Below, piece by piece: positions 45,780 to 58,179 of a stretch of 64,000 bases of DNA. The stretch is from Urophycis tenuis (taxonomy: Eukaryota > Chordata > Actinopteri > Gadiformes > Phycidae). Positions within the stretch are counted from its first letter, which is position 1. The number at the start of each line of letters is the position of its first letter. The stretch is taken from NCBI GenBank assembly GCA_036785325.1, contig JAXIVH010000018.1:3471278-3535277 (forward strand). Reading direction: 5' to 3'. Under the pieces are notes generated by a model. That model ran no database searches, was not told where the DNA came from, and saw only the letters and a program-made list of their open reading frames with translations. A program made the position numbers and the translations under genes.

Positions 45780-47153
45780 CACCAGCAGAGGGGTATAGGT
45801 ACTGGTCTGATAATACCGAGGCCCTCTACAGGAAGGGACAGAGCAGGCTGTTCTTCCTGAGGAGGCTCAGATCCTTCAATGTGTGCACTAGGCTGCTACG
45901 GATGTTCTACCAGTCTGTGGTAGCCAGTGTCACCTTCTTCGCCGTCGTGTGCTGGGTTGAGGAGGCATCGGGTGTGGTGGGGCAAGTAAGCTGAACAAGC
46001 TGGTGAGGAAGGCGAGCTCCGTGGTGGGGATGAAGCTGGACTGTGTGGAGGCGGTGACAGAGAGGAGGATGAGGGGAAAGCTGCAGGCGATCCTGGACAA
46101 CCCCTCTCACCCTCTCTACGCCGAGCTGAGGCAACTCAGGAGCACGTTCAGCCATAGGCTCACTCAGCCACGTGCTTCAAAGCGCTTGGGGGGCTCTTTC
46201 ATCCCATCAGCTATCAGGCTCTACAATACCTCAACCACCCGCTCCCAACGTCTCGGAAGCGCCAGCACCACCAGATAATGGATTTGTATAACACACCACA
46301 CACCCCAGACTGTTTTCTAGCCATTCTCATCTTATGTCTGTTCATCTCACTAATAACCACTGCCCATCTGTCATCTTTCATTGTGTGCACCAGGCTTCCA
46401 CGGATGGTCTACCAGTCTGCGGTGGCCAGTGTCACCTCTTCACTGCCGTGTGCTGGGGAGGAAGCTTTGGGAGCGGTGGTGCCAGGAAGCTGTACAAGCC
46501 GGGGAGGAAGGCGAGCCCTGCAGTGGGGATGAAGCTGGACGGTGTGGAGGCGGCGACAGTGAGGAAGACGAGGGGAATGCTGCTGGCGACCCGGACCTAC
46601 CCTCTCAGCCTCACTGTGCTGAACTGAAGCAACTGAAGCAACTCAGGAACACGTTCAGCCACATGCTCACTCAGCCAAGTGCCTCAAAGTGCTTGGGTGC
46701 TCCTTCATCCCACCAACCATCAGGCTCAGGAAGCTCCAACACCACCAGACAAATGGAATGGACTGAACTTTCATTCACATACACCACACCACACTCCTTG
46801 GACTGTGACCCAGCCGTTGTTATTCCAGGACCATTCATATATTGTACCTGGAATACCTGTATAAATTTGCACATCTTGCACCTTGCACTTTCCGCATACT
46901 TGCACTACTTTATCTACTTGCACTATTTGATCTATCTTGCATTTTGCACCACAAACTGCTATCTAGGACACTAGTATACGGGTCCTCTCGTCACCGACCT
47001 GACTTAAGAGCGCGTATTTAATCTAATCTATTGTTTTTTTTATCGTGTATAGAATTTAGCCAGGCTCTTTACTGCTCATCTATCCCCTGCACTGCTGGTC
47101 TCTGCGAATTTCTCCTACGGGGGATTAATAAAGAAATATCTTATCTTATCTAT
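45780..47153 (+). mobile_element. L2-like LINE 3' end with duplicated tail
   Basis: The reverse-transcriptase C-terminus is readable (GQSRLFFLRRLRSFNVC, RMFYQSVVASVTFFAVVCW), with KLVRKASSVVGMKLD in another frame. It is followed by a second, diverged version at 46380-46700 and then the 3' end GGGGATTAATAAAGAAATAT with TCTTA repeats. Several frameshifts make it inactive. It matches the fragment at 17850-18775 in this double structure. Confidence 0.85.
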
Positions 47154-47913
47154 ACTCACCAATGCCTCAGGCATTCTAGGCTATGTGGTCAAATTGTAAG
47201 AGCCTAAATATTGTAACAGTTAAAACCAAACATATTATGGATTGAACTGTAGTTCAAAAATGTCAATACATTATCATTACTTTTTGATAAACCTAAATTT
47301 CCTCATCAGCATGGCGAGGGTGGGGGAGTGGGGGATACAAGATACTATATATGGATAGGATATATTCACATACTATATTTTTTAAAATTTTTGTATGGTG
47401 GTAATTTATTCATTAAATAACGTTTTTTCTGATGTCACATTGTCATGTTATTTATCATTTTTACATTTTAATTGTTTTCCTTTTTGTCAACCATAAGAGT
47501 TGCCATTTTGATTAAATGAATAGAACAACCACGACAGGATAGTTAACTAGAAAATTCACTCAAAGGAAATTTTGAAAGGGCACGGTCTCTTTCACCACTG
47601 TGTCATTCTGAGCTACGGCAAGCTCAGCACAGAGAGATGAACTCTACTTTAACAAGTCGCTTTAATATGACACGGTCACAAGCGGACTGCACATGCCGTC
47701 ACGAACGGAGTGGCAAGGGTATGGCAAGATGCCACAGTGAGTTGAGTAATGGTGCTCCCTGACTCATCCCAAAAACAACAGTCAACAAAGTGAACGTAAT
47801 GAAACAGTGAAATGCAAGGAACCCAACATGTCCGGAACATTTGCCTCCAAACCCTACCTAATAGCTAAATTAATAAAGACACAAAGGGCATACGTTCTCG
47901 TTTAGGAAAACGA
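47154..47913. other. Intergenic, no gene recognised
   Basis: AT-rich sequence without coding signal. Confidence 0.5.
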
Positions 47914-47985
47914 TGACCCCGACGTGATTTGAACACGCAACCTTCTGATCTGGAGTCAGACGCGCTACCGTTGCGCCACGAGGTC
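47914..47985 (-). tRNA. tRNA-Trp (CCA)
   Basis: 72 nt on the - strand: GACCTCG/CGGGGTC acceptor with discriminator A, anticodon CCA in loop GACTCCAGAT, T-loop TTCAAAT, A box TGGCGCAACGG. A TTTT run follows within 4 bases of the 3' end, a normal pol III terminator. It is a solitary gene outside the array. Confidence 0.97.
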
Positions 47986-48716
47986 TGAAGTACGTCATAA
48001 AGAAGATGTAATTCTGAATTTTATGTGTCTGTTTATGTGTAGGCCTACTATGATAACAATCATATTGTATATAAAGATAATATAGAATACTATAAGATGG
48101 AATGATCTATTTTGGGCGAAGAGTTCTAAGAATTAGGGGTGTGTTATCCCCATGGTATACGACCGACGCGAATGTAATGTTTTTTGTTTTGTTTTTGTTT
48201 TTTTTAAATCGGTAATGAATTCAAAATTCAGGGTATTAACTCTGGCATAATCATCAGTTTGGGCAAACATTTTGGCTCAAGGGCCACATTGTGTTGGGAA
48301 AATTGGAAATTGACAGCCGGGCCGGGTCGGGCCACCGTACAAAATAAATAAATAGTAATTGCAATTAAATGTAAAACCTTATTTTTTAAAAAGGACAGAA
48401 AACAACTCATAAAGACATACGGCCTTAGATCGAAACTCAGTAAAGAAATATTTTGTTGTCCACTCTATTAAAACCCAACAATCGCTGTCAACTTTTCGTT
48501 TCTTTTGACTGCTCATTATGTCAAAGCGCTCATATCGGGTATCAGTGCAGTGGAGAGTGAAATTATTGACTGTTGTACGTGGGTTGTACGTGCAGTGCAG
48601 TGCGCCATCTAGTGGTTTCAATCATGAAGTCGCCTATTGCAAGAAAAATATAGCGAGCTGCCTTCTACGATGGCGCATTGCATTCACTCAATAATAAAAT
48701 AAAAAAATCACCAAGC

Positions 48717-48850
48717 TATCTCGTAATTACGAGATCATTATCTCATAATTACGAGATAATATCTCATAATTATGAGATATTCATCTCGTAATTACGAGAT
48801 AAATATCTCGTAATTATGAGATATGAGATATTATCTCGTAATTACGAGAT
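48717..48850. repeat. Palindrome array, left subterminal
   Basis: Repeated CTCGTAATTACGAG and CTCATAATTATGAG units, each a near-perfect palindrome, spaced ~20 bp. Probably transposase-binding subterminal repeats. Confidence 0.85.
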
Positions 48851-48860
48851 AACTGTCTGC

Positions 48861-51525
48861 ATGATCTGTCCTCTAATTGACTCAGCAGCTTTAGTTCGTC
48901 TAGTGACTTCTGATTGTGATAAGGCAATAATGGACGTCTCTCACGGAATTTGTTTTTATTTCCTTCTTGGCATGAGGCACTGGGAAATATTAACATTTCT
49001 CAGGATGGATGGGATTAAAATAAGCATGTCAACGTTGCGAAGGCGACTGAAATTGTTGGGGTTGTACAGGAGGAAAGCCCAATCTGACCTGCTGGAAGTT
49101 GCGTTGTTCGTGCAAGAGCAACTAAACCAATATGGTATGTTGCATGGCTACAAATTCATGCATTTGAAATGCATCCAGGCTGGCTTAGTAGTTAGTCAGA
49201 ACACTGTTCGGGTTCTGCTGAAGATTCTCGACCCCCAAGAAGTACAGCTGCGGTCAAGACGACGTCTACGGCGACGTCTGTACAGAAACCCCGGCCCGAA
49301 CTTCTTGTGGCATGTAGACTCCTATGACAAGCTGAAACCTTACGGTATATGCATCAATGGAGCAATGGATGGATTTTCGCGTGTGGTCATATGGCTTCAC
49401 GCATACTCCACCAGTAGCAACCCCAAAGTGATTGCTGGGTATTTCATTGATGAGGTTGAGAGAAGAGGTGGCACTCCTTCTCGTATCCGGTCAGATTTGG
49501 GCACCGAGAATTGTGTAGTGGAGCAAATGCAACGGTTTCTGAGAGATACTCACCATCATAGACCGCGGAACGTGTTTGAACAAGGGGGGGGCCACAATCG
49601 CAAGAGGAGGTCACCAAAATTTTAGGTCGGACATGATGCATAGCCGAGGCTATGCACGGTACACGGACACGCACGTCATGTCAGCCAGTACAGAACAGCG
49701 CAGAATAAAATGCACAAGAAAGGTACCTCGGTGGTCGGTGGTAACGCAACTGAAACTGCTTGCTTGTACGTGTTTCCCACAGGATTTTTGTAGACTATGG
49801 TGGGGGGCTCGCGATCCTCTAGGGGGGTCCGGGGGCATGCCCCCCCGGGAGAAAAAAATCAGTAGATTTCATTTAAGTGCATCAATCTGGTTAATTTTGA
49901 GAACCAATTTATGACATATGATGATATGTCATAAATGATGTGATGATATGATATGAATGTTGATGATACAATGTGTCATACTAAATGGGGTTGAGGAGTT
50001 TTCAGAAAGCATTTATACAAAAATGACTAAAACACAGCGCTGAGCCTTTATACTACTAGTGAACTGTCAAGCGCACAGCGAGGACGCGAGGACGCCTTGC
50101 CATGGCGATGGGGGGGGGGGGGGGTGACCGAACGTTGGGGAGCCAATCCAGCCGCGAGGATTTCCCCTTATATTAAACGCTGCAGCCCACCTGTGTAGGC
50201 ATATTATTGAGCTGCTAGTGAAGTTTATTTGCCTTGGTCAAATGAGTCCGCCAGAGCTAGTGAGCGGAGCGGAGCGCTTTTTTTTTATTTAGACGCCGGA
50301 GCGGCCGCTCTGTTCCGCTCCAGTTTCACTCCGATACCGCTCACACCACGAGTCTGAGGCATGCCCAAATCCAAACGTGTGTCTTCTTGTTGCATTTGTC
50401 TATCTATTAAAATAAATGTTCTATGACTGAAATATATTGCCGTTGCTCTTAGTTCTTTAGGATGTACGTTTTCTGTTTAAGGTGGCAATTCGTAGTAGAT
50501 TATTTCACAGTTTTTTTTTTTAATAATCATTTCAAAAAGTTACCCGGGCCACGGCCCCCCTGGCCCGGCCGCTTCCGCGGTCTATGCTCACCATGATGAG
50601 TTTTCCAGCAGATGCTACATAACTGGGTCAAGTAACCACAATCAAAGAATTGAACAATGGTGGGGATTTCTCAGAACGCACCATGCACAGTTCTGGATGA
50701 ACACGTTTCAAGATCTCAAAGACCAGGACCATTTCTCTGGAGATTTTCTGGACAAAAGCCTTATTCAGTTCACTTGCCTGGAAATAATAGAGGTAGGTAC
50801 ATGGCTACTTTTATAGGCTTTATAAAACCAGGGTTCTGGCAGAGATTGATGCTGTTTCCTGTTCGACGTCACAGTTCAACTGGAGTAATAGCCCAATCAA
50901 TTAACAAAAGTCATTCACAAATGCAAAGATGTTTGATATAGCCACATGCTGTAGCGGATATTCCCTTGAGAGACGCAACAGAACCTTGTAAAAAAAAAAG
51001 GCCCGTGAGTAAATGATGGTGTAATTGTGCGCAAACATAAAGGGCTGTGTTTACGCACAATATATTATCCCTGAGCCACTCATCATCTGATTAGAAAACC
51101 TATTACCCATTAATTATTAGGTTATTTTCATTAAATATGGCCAAATGAACATTTGGCCTGAATTAAGATAATGCATAATCTTATTTGTATCCCTCCAGAG
51201 AGAGCTGAAGGAAGTGGCTCAGTTATGGGACTGCCACAGAATTCAACCCAGCAGGAATGCCGTTACTCCAAGTGGACGACCACTGCTGATGTATAACATT
51301 CCTCAACTGTTTGGCAGAACAGACCACTTAAAAGCGGTACATCCCCAACAAGTACAACTTTGCAGAAAAGAATGCCTGGCAAGAGGACCACTCCCCTGTG
51401 ACCAGACTGTTTTTGACATTTGCTGTCTGATAATGTCAGAAAATCATCTGCACCCTCCCACTACTGTTGATGAAGCCATCGAACTGTACCTTTTATTACG
51501 AGCTAGGATCCACACTATGCTGTAA
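48861..51525 (+). pseudogene. IS3EU-like transposase (rve integrase core), disrupted
   Basis: Coding segments are 48861-49556, 50595-50792 and 51199-51525, with a GT-AG intron between the last two and a hAT element between the first two. The frame is continuous across the hAT once one 8-bp duplication is discounted. Helical N-terminal DNA-binding segments (KISMSTLRRRLKLLGLYRRKA) precede the DDE core: D in WHVDSYDKLKPYG, D in RIRSDLGTEN, E in NQRIEQWWGFLR. The C-terminus contains TPSGRPLLMYNIPQLFG and YLLLRARI. About 407 residues. No other stop is seen, so inactivation is due to the hAT insertion. Confidence 0.82.
49557..50586. mobile_element. Non-autonomous hAT element, 1030 bp
   Basis: The inverted termini are CATAGACCGCGGAA and TTCCGCGGTCTATG. 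The 8-bp target duplication CTCACCAT lies at 49549-49556 and 50587-50594, exact for hAT. No transposase is encoded. Confidence 0.92.
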
Positions 51526-52872
51526 TCCATAGATTCTTACCTGTTTCACCCATATACCCAGTCGTGGTGGTAATGCACACCTCTTAAATTGGCACAAAAT
51601 TATGTTAACACTTCAAGGGGTTTTAGCAAGGTTGTGTTTCCTTTCATTTCCTCACATTGACAGAAGACTGATTTTAGGATTTCCAGAGTATAGCCATATG
51701 CATAACTTGCATGTTCCTATATGTTCATACTTAAAACAATATTAAGGTATAGCAGACTGTATGAAAGACCTGTAAGTATTAGGCCTATATGTGATAGTAC
51801 CACACACTATTCAGTATTTCAAGTAACCTACAGTTCCCTTAACTATAGCAATACATAAGTAAATAAATAAAATGAAATTAATTAATGAAATTCACAATTT
51901 GCTTATTTTGTTAACTATTCTGACTAAGCCTCAGTAGGGTTTTACAGTTTTTTTTACTATGCACAGTACAATCTAATAATATTGTAAACAGTTACAGTAA
52001 CTGCAGTTACTTATATTAATGTTTGTGTTACTAATCAATCTCAAACTGAATTCAGAAGTTGTAATCACATTTTGCTCGCACAAGAATAATAACACCGCAT
52101 TCTTTGTTGTATGGAACCTGCCATTTATTCAGGCACTTCAAGTGACAGGCATTTAAACAGCTGTCAACAATGAACACTTAAAACAGCAATGTCAAAAAGA
52201 CATTTTTCAAAAGTCACTTCAACAGGTCAGGGCATTACAGTTCATGTCAACTATGTGCAGAAACAGGGTAGGCATTGCTTCATCAAAATAATAAAGGAAA
52301 TATATGTTAAAAGGTAGGCTATACAACCCACATATAATACCCCCAATTGAAAGCAAATCATGGTATTAGAGTATATGTAAAGAAATCTGCATATACTGTA
52401 TAGGCTGAAACAGGGTGGGCATTAACGCACAAATGCAGAAAAGAATACATTCGAAAGGAGTGTCAAGTAACTGGTTAAAGTGATGGTTCGGAGTGAAATT
52501 CACCCTGAGGTAATTTACACAAATAGTCATGCTAAATACCCCCTCGGATGCATTTTTAGCGATGGTCAATATTTATCAAGTTTAGGGTTATCAGCCGCGT
52601 ACTGGAGTGATGGTACAGTGAGTACATGTCGTCAATGACTCTACTAATAATGCATGGATTGTTACCCAACTTCTGTAGTAGTCCATATATGGTCTGTACT
52701 CACAAAACGAGGCATTTTAAAGTTTGTAAATACACCAGGAGTTTATTTAAAAGAGCACTTTTCGGATAGCTTCAACTAGCTGTTGCTAAGGCTACCGCTG
52801 TGTTCCAGTCACAGCAACGAAAGCAACCCTCAGCAAGATCTGGGACTGGCAACGTTGACTGATAGTCAGAAC
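51526..52872. other. Transposon 3' non-coding region
   Basis: AT-rich sequence between the transposase stop and the right subterminal palindromes. No second gene is seen. Confidence 0.55.
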
Positions 52873-53092
52873 ACAAGTTATCGCGTAATTATGAGATCTT
52901 TATCTCGTAATTATGAGATCTTTATCTCGTAATTTTGAGATGTTTTCTCATAATTTTGAGATCTTATCTCGTAATTATGAGATCTTTATCTCGTAATTTT
53001 GAGATGTTTTCTCATAATTTTGAGATCTTATCTCGTAATTATGAGAAAACATCTCATAATTATGAGATCATTATCTCGTAATTACGAGATAA
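52873..53092. repeat. Palindrome array, right subterminal
   Basis: At least ten CTCGTAATTATGAG-type units, longer than the left array, with a tandem ~80-bp duplication inside (TCATAATTTTGAGATC units). Confidence 0.85.
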
Positions 53093-53143
53093 CCTGGTGA
53101 AATTTTTATTATTGAGTGAATGCAATGCGCCATCGTAGCCTTC

Positions 53144-53537
53144 AACTTAATTACACCATTTTTTCTAAATGTTCGGCGGGCCGGATTAAAGTGCGTGGCT
53201 GGCCGTACTTTGCCCACCTTATACTATGTTGACTCAACTTAGTTTAAGGTGACAATATTTCTCGAATGAATGAAAAACCGGTACATTTATAGATTTCACG
53301 TTTTCATATTTCTCATATTTTATAATGTTTTAGATATTTCCATCATATGCTATGAAACTTCCACATTCCACTCACACTCCCTCCTCTCTTTACTCCTCTT
53401 CCTTTTCAATTCTTTCAACTATCATTCCTCCTCCCTCTTTGACCTTTGCTCTTCTAAGCAATAATGTGCTCTGTATAAATATAAAATATAATATAAAAAA
53501 AATATATAATATGTTAAATATAATTAAAAAACATACA

Positions 53538-53584
<47 letters not shown>

Positions 53585-53585
53585 T
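53144..53585. other. AT-rich sequence with (TA)n microsatellite
   Basis: A TA run lies at 53537-53575, just before the LINE fragment. Confidence 0.7.
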
Positions 53586-53589
53586 AAAT

Positions 53590-54900
53590 ATAAATTTGCA
53601 CTCTTTGGGCATAACAGCAAGCTGAATGTTCCATTCAGCAGTCTGGTGGAGGAGTTCAAGGTCACCCGAGCCAGAGAAGTCCGTCTCTACAGAGACTCTG
53701 CCGTCATCAAGGTCCCTGGCAGGTGTAGAAGTCAGGACAGGACGAAAGCCCAGGAGGCAGTGAAACGAGCAGAGGCAAGGTTGTAGCACAACATCCTGGT
53801 GGGGACAGTGGCTACTGGGCGGGCCAGGCTGGGCTGCAACCCAAAACCTAGCTACAGTAAAGCCAGAGGAAAGGAGAAGCGTAAGCTAATCCAAGAGGAG
53901 GTACGGGCTGAGGTGGAGGAAGCCCGATTCAGTAGAATGGTGAATGGCATGTCCAGGCAGGGGGCCTGGACCAAGTGGGAGCACACAACTGGCCGCAACA
54001 TCACCTGGGCAGAACTCTGGAAGGTGGAGCCACACCACTTCAGATTCCTTGTCCAATCAGTGTATGACATCCTCCCGAGCCCTGCCAGCCTGTTCACCTG
54101 GGGCCTGGTGGACTCACCCGCGTGCCAACTCTGCCAGAAGAGGGGATCTTTAGAACATATCCTCAGCTGCTGCTCAAAGGCCTTGGGAGATGGTCGGTAT
54201 CGGTGGCGTCACGACCAGGTTCTGCGGGCGGTAGCAGACACTATCTGCACTGGCATTAACAACAGCAAGCGGCAACACCCATCCAAGTGTGCCATCACCT
54301 TTATCTGAGCAGGCGAGAAGTCTCAGCCCCCAAAGAAGACCTAGGAGGGCCTACTGGCATCGGCAAGGGACTGGCAATTACTGGTGGACCTTGACAGACA
54401 GTTGAGATTCCCAGACACCATTGCAGCAACAACACTCTGGCCAGACATGGTCTTGATGTGCAGAGCAGGCGGGCAGGTGGTACCACTGGAGTTAACTGTC
54501 CACTGGGAAGATCGGATGGAGGAAGCGCATGAGCGGAAGAAGGCAAAGTACGCTGACCTGGTGGCTGAGAATTGGAGGAATGGGTGGAAGGCCCGCTGCA
54601 AGCCCATTGAAGTGGGTTGCAGGGGCTTCACAGGCTAGTTTCTACATCGGGTCCTGGGATCTGCGGACTGCACAGACGAATAGCCATGAAGAACACCATG
54701 GAAGCTGCGGAAAAGGCTTCTCGGTGGCTCTGGTTGAAGAGGGGGGGATGCATGGCGTAGTGCGCTACCTGGACACAAGTCAGGGCCTGATCGCCCCCGG
54801 CTGGGTCACCCGGATGAGGGTGTCTGACGTAAGACCCGAAGCACCCCGTGACCCCTGGACACATGACAGAAGATGTGTCCAGGTTGCACCGCCAGGAGTA
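53590..54900 (+). pseudogene. Decayed 3' part of an RLE-type LINE (R2/NeSL/Hero-like)
   Basis: Three stop- or frame-broken pieces. The first reads VTRAREVRLYRDSAV. The second (53799-54308) reads ITWAELWKVEPHHFRFLVQS, a CCHC cluster CQLCQKRGSLEHILSCC and RYRWRHDQVLRAV. The third (54384-54638) reads WPDMVLMCRAGGQVVPLELT then VHWEDRMEEA, matching the PD-D/E-K restriction-like endonuclease. This is the C-terminus of site-specific LINEs of the R2 superfamily. 5'-truncated and inactive. Confidence 0.75.
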
Positions 54901-57900
54901 TCTCAGTACTCAAATGTGTCAACAGTACAAAAACGAAACACTGCTCACATCTCAAACCCAAAGTTATCTTTGCACTGTATATTCAAAAATATAAACCTAA
55001 ACCTAAAATACAATATTCACAAAATATTAATGTCAAATTAAATAAGTTGTACTCTAAAATAATTCCAAGAATCATTTGACACCAGTATATTATTTTCATA
55101 ACCGAAATAGAGCAATTGTACCACCGTTGAGAAAACAGAACCAAATTGACAACTACAAGCTAACAATGACAATTGACAACCGTTGCAATTCAAATTAACA
55201 ACCTAATTTGAATTGTACAGGCGGTGTAACACCTAATCATTTCCTGACGACTACATGAACACGATGTAGCAGTTCTCCCTTGCCACACGTCATTCTGCCA
55301 CAAGCCATTTTCATGGGAGTACTGCTCGTCTAACTTGGATACCGCAACCAAAAGGCTCAGCAGGCAGGCAGAGACCTGTATTGTGGACTGAAATGGGAAG
55401 TTCATCAGAACTGTAAGAGACAACCCTGCTACAATGAACACCCAAATGACTGGAAGCTGTCCAATCACTCAAAATCACACATTAATAGTTGAATGACCAA
55501 AAACACCTTATAGAACAGTTGCAACTACAGCAAATGCAACCGCAGCTACAAAAAATAAACACCTTTTTTTGAGTAACTAAATAACCTGTAGCTTAGTAAT
55601 CATGTCTGTAATCTTTTTTATTGGCCTGTAATAAACACATACAATTCTCGCTCCTAATGTAGGATTCGTCAATTTCCCAACCAAGGACGGAAAAGGAGTT
55701 GACGTGGTCAAAAGGTCTGGCGTGAGGATTCTGGCAACGACTAGAATTATAACAAAACAATTAAACATACCTTTATCTGACTCTATATACTGGCACACAA
55801 CCACTGTGTGCAGTTAACCACTAACTATGACCAGTTTTTTCTCACAAGGCAGGCTAAAACCCAGATGATTGTACATAAGTGAGATGTCCTTCTCGATCCT
55901 TTGAATCCCCCCGCATAGATGAATACAATGCCACTTCATCCCCTACCGGATCTTCGGCAAACTATCATTCGTTTACTGAGTCCTAGGGCAATTACTCATA
56001 AGTAATCGTAGCAGCCATCCATGAGACCGGATAAACACGAGTGAACACATTTATGAACTTACGTGTTCACTGGGCCCATCACGGCCCCTCCACTTCATCC
56101 TTTACCAGATCCCAAACAGAGTACTCTCATTCCTCTACCAAGGCCAGGGTGGATTACTTATAATTATTCTTATCAGTCTTATTCTTATCACTCTTCTTAT
56201 CAGAGACTGGATAAAAACAAATGAACATGATTATCAGTCTCCCCCCCTGCGGTCCTACCGGATCTTAGGTAGATATTTGTCTACCGAGTCCTAGGTTCCA
56301 TTCACCCCCTACCGGATTGTGTTGTTTTTATTATCCCTCGCAGCCGTGAATGAGACCAGATAGACTCGGGTGAACACGATTATCAGCCTACGTGTCCACT
56401 TGTACTAGCTCTGTTCTCAACAAGCTATTTCGACTGTCGTCACAGGAAATACTACTCGCTACATAATTATGCCCATAGTGGAACATCTAAGGGTTCTATT
56501 CGGACCCAAGAGAATCCTAACCTCTGGGTTTCAGATGATAACGACATGATTTCTCTATGAGACTGAGACCGTTTTACTACACTTACAGAGTTAATCAAAA
56601 TTATACCAAACATGATATGAGAATTACATTGTGAAGTAAAATATAAAATATATAAAATATAAAATATATTAGGGTAAGTAAGTAGTAATTTCCACATACT
56701 TTCCCCCCTCAGCCCCATGTCTGTGTATTCAGTGTGTCTCTGGCCCTCAGGGAGTGGGCCAGGAGAACAATGGGAAGGAAACACAGTTAATTGCGTTATG
56801 TTAAACATATACATTTACATTACAAATCCTGTGGTTCCTCTGCCGTCTGTCTCACAGGGGGGGGGGTGAAAAAAACAACAGTGAGCACTGAATGAAATCA
56901 ACCTAGGTGTTAGATTAAACCAAAAGATCTTTTTTTAAAATATTCAGTTGATGACAAGTGAACAGGCAGAGAGTTCAACAGAGAGCAATACACTTGATAC
57001 AGCTTTCTCAGAAGTGCGCACCAAATATTGTTGGCCGGCACCTTTTATAGGGTAAACAACTCTGAAGGTACAGATGACCCAGACAGGGACATTGGGATAT
57101 TTAAGATAAGGATAGACACCACCACGTTCTTTCCCACTCTTTTGGATGAGACACAGAGTCTCTGCTCGTTCCCAAAGCCTTGAGACAACCAGAGGCCCCA
57201 GATCTTCATGAACCAATCAGCTCAGGGCACGGTGTCGAGGCCTGCGTCCCACAATTGAACTAGTGGCGTGTCACGTTCACAATGGCATTGGGGAGTGTTG
57301 ATCAAACGTGAGGCCCACACATAGAGAAAAAAAGTATATAAATCATGCATAAAAATATAGAGAACAGGTACACAAATCAGATAACTTGCATGTAGTATGA
57401 GTGCTCAAAAAAAGCCTGAGTGCTCACAAGGATGATAAGGAGAAAAAGGCCTGTGGGTTCATTTTCCACCACAGGGGCCAACCCCCACATACATCACCAC
57501 ATTAAAAAGCAAACCAAAAGGTCCTGGCTTGGGATTTTCCCCCTTAGTGGGGGAATTCTAATATTTGTCACAGGAACTCTGATTCAGGTTGTTCTCAGGA
57601 CCGGGGAAAATATAAAGACAGTTATCGAACAAAACTATTTGTCTTTTGGTTGTCTTCAAGCATTAGGGCATGTTATTATATGTCATGTCATGTCATTGTT
57701 GGAACCTGAAGTACATGAGTGAAACTCACATAAAGCACCAAAGCACATCCAAAATAACCAATTCAATATTTAATATGAAATGAATGTTTTTTATTTGTGT
57801 GATGTTAAGATGTTCAAAGGACATAAACACAAAATAATTGGGTCCGATGCATGCATACAAATTATAAAGGGACAATTTGGTCCATAACAGAAACAATGGC

Positions 57901-58179
57901 AGTTAATTGCATACAACATAACCCAAGGGCTAATATTACTTTTATAAGCATTATCTAACAATAATTTAAAATGAAGGCTTGTCTTACCAACAACAACTGT
58001 TCTTTGTTGGGCCAACCGGTTCCCAACCCCCCCAGTGGTAACCTGAGCATTAAACCTAAGCCTTTAGGGGCAGGTTTCAGGGCGGGAGATGGGACGGCCC
58101 ACTTAAGGGACCAGCCTTGAATTGTGAGCACAAGCAGGAACAAATTTCCTCCGGTCAGTCATCCAAGCTTGCATGCAGT
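54901..58179. other. Intergenic region before the P450 gene
   Basis: No gene is recognised. A repeated block at 55920-56405 is listed separately. At 56940-57240 the - strand has a TATAAAAGG motif followed by a CAACAATATTTGGTGCGC stretch, reminiscent of an LTR, but no second copy or retroviral gene is seen. Confidence 0.5.
55920..56405. repeat. Three imperfect ~160-bp tandem units
   Basis: Shared motifs are CCTACCGGATCTT, GAGTCCTAGG, GAGACCGGATAAACACG and GTGAACACGATTATCAG in changed order and spacing. The origin is unknown. Confidence 0.6.

Larger units (their letters stand above)
48666..53137 (+). mobile_element. IS3EU-like DNA transposon, 4.5 kb, split by a hAT element
   Basis: The terminal inverted repeat TACGATGGCGCATTGCATTC continues through CACTCAATAATAAAA at both ends. 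The 6-bp direct repeat GCCTTC flanks it (48660-48665 and 53138-53143). Inside each end lie arrays of the palindrome CTCGTAATTACGAG and variants (48717-48850 and 52873-53092). The transposase has an integrase (rve) fold. A 6-bp duplication and an rve-type enzyme agree with the IS3EU superfamily; the family name is from memory. Confidence 0.8.
48252..53222. mobile_element. Possible old hAT-like shell around the IS3EU-like element
   Basis: The left edge CAGTTTGGGCAAACATTTTG and the right edge GTACTTTGCCCACCTT form a weak inverted repeat. The inner GGGCCACATTG and GGCGGGCCGGATTAAAG stretches are like GC-rich hAT termini. The IS3EU-like element sits inside. The evidence is limited. Confidence 0.4.

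Noticed and set aside
56940..57250. Solo LTR on the - strand
   Set aside because: Only a TATA-like motif and general appearance; no target duplication, second LTR or primer site could be shown.
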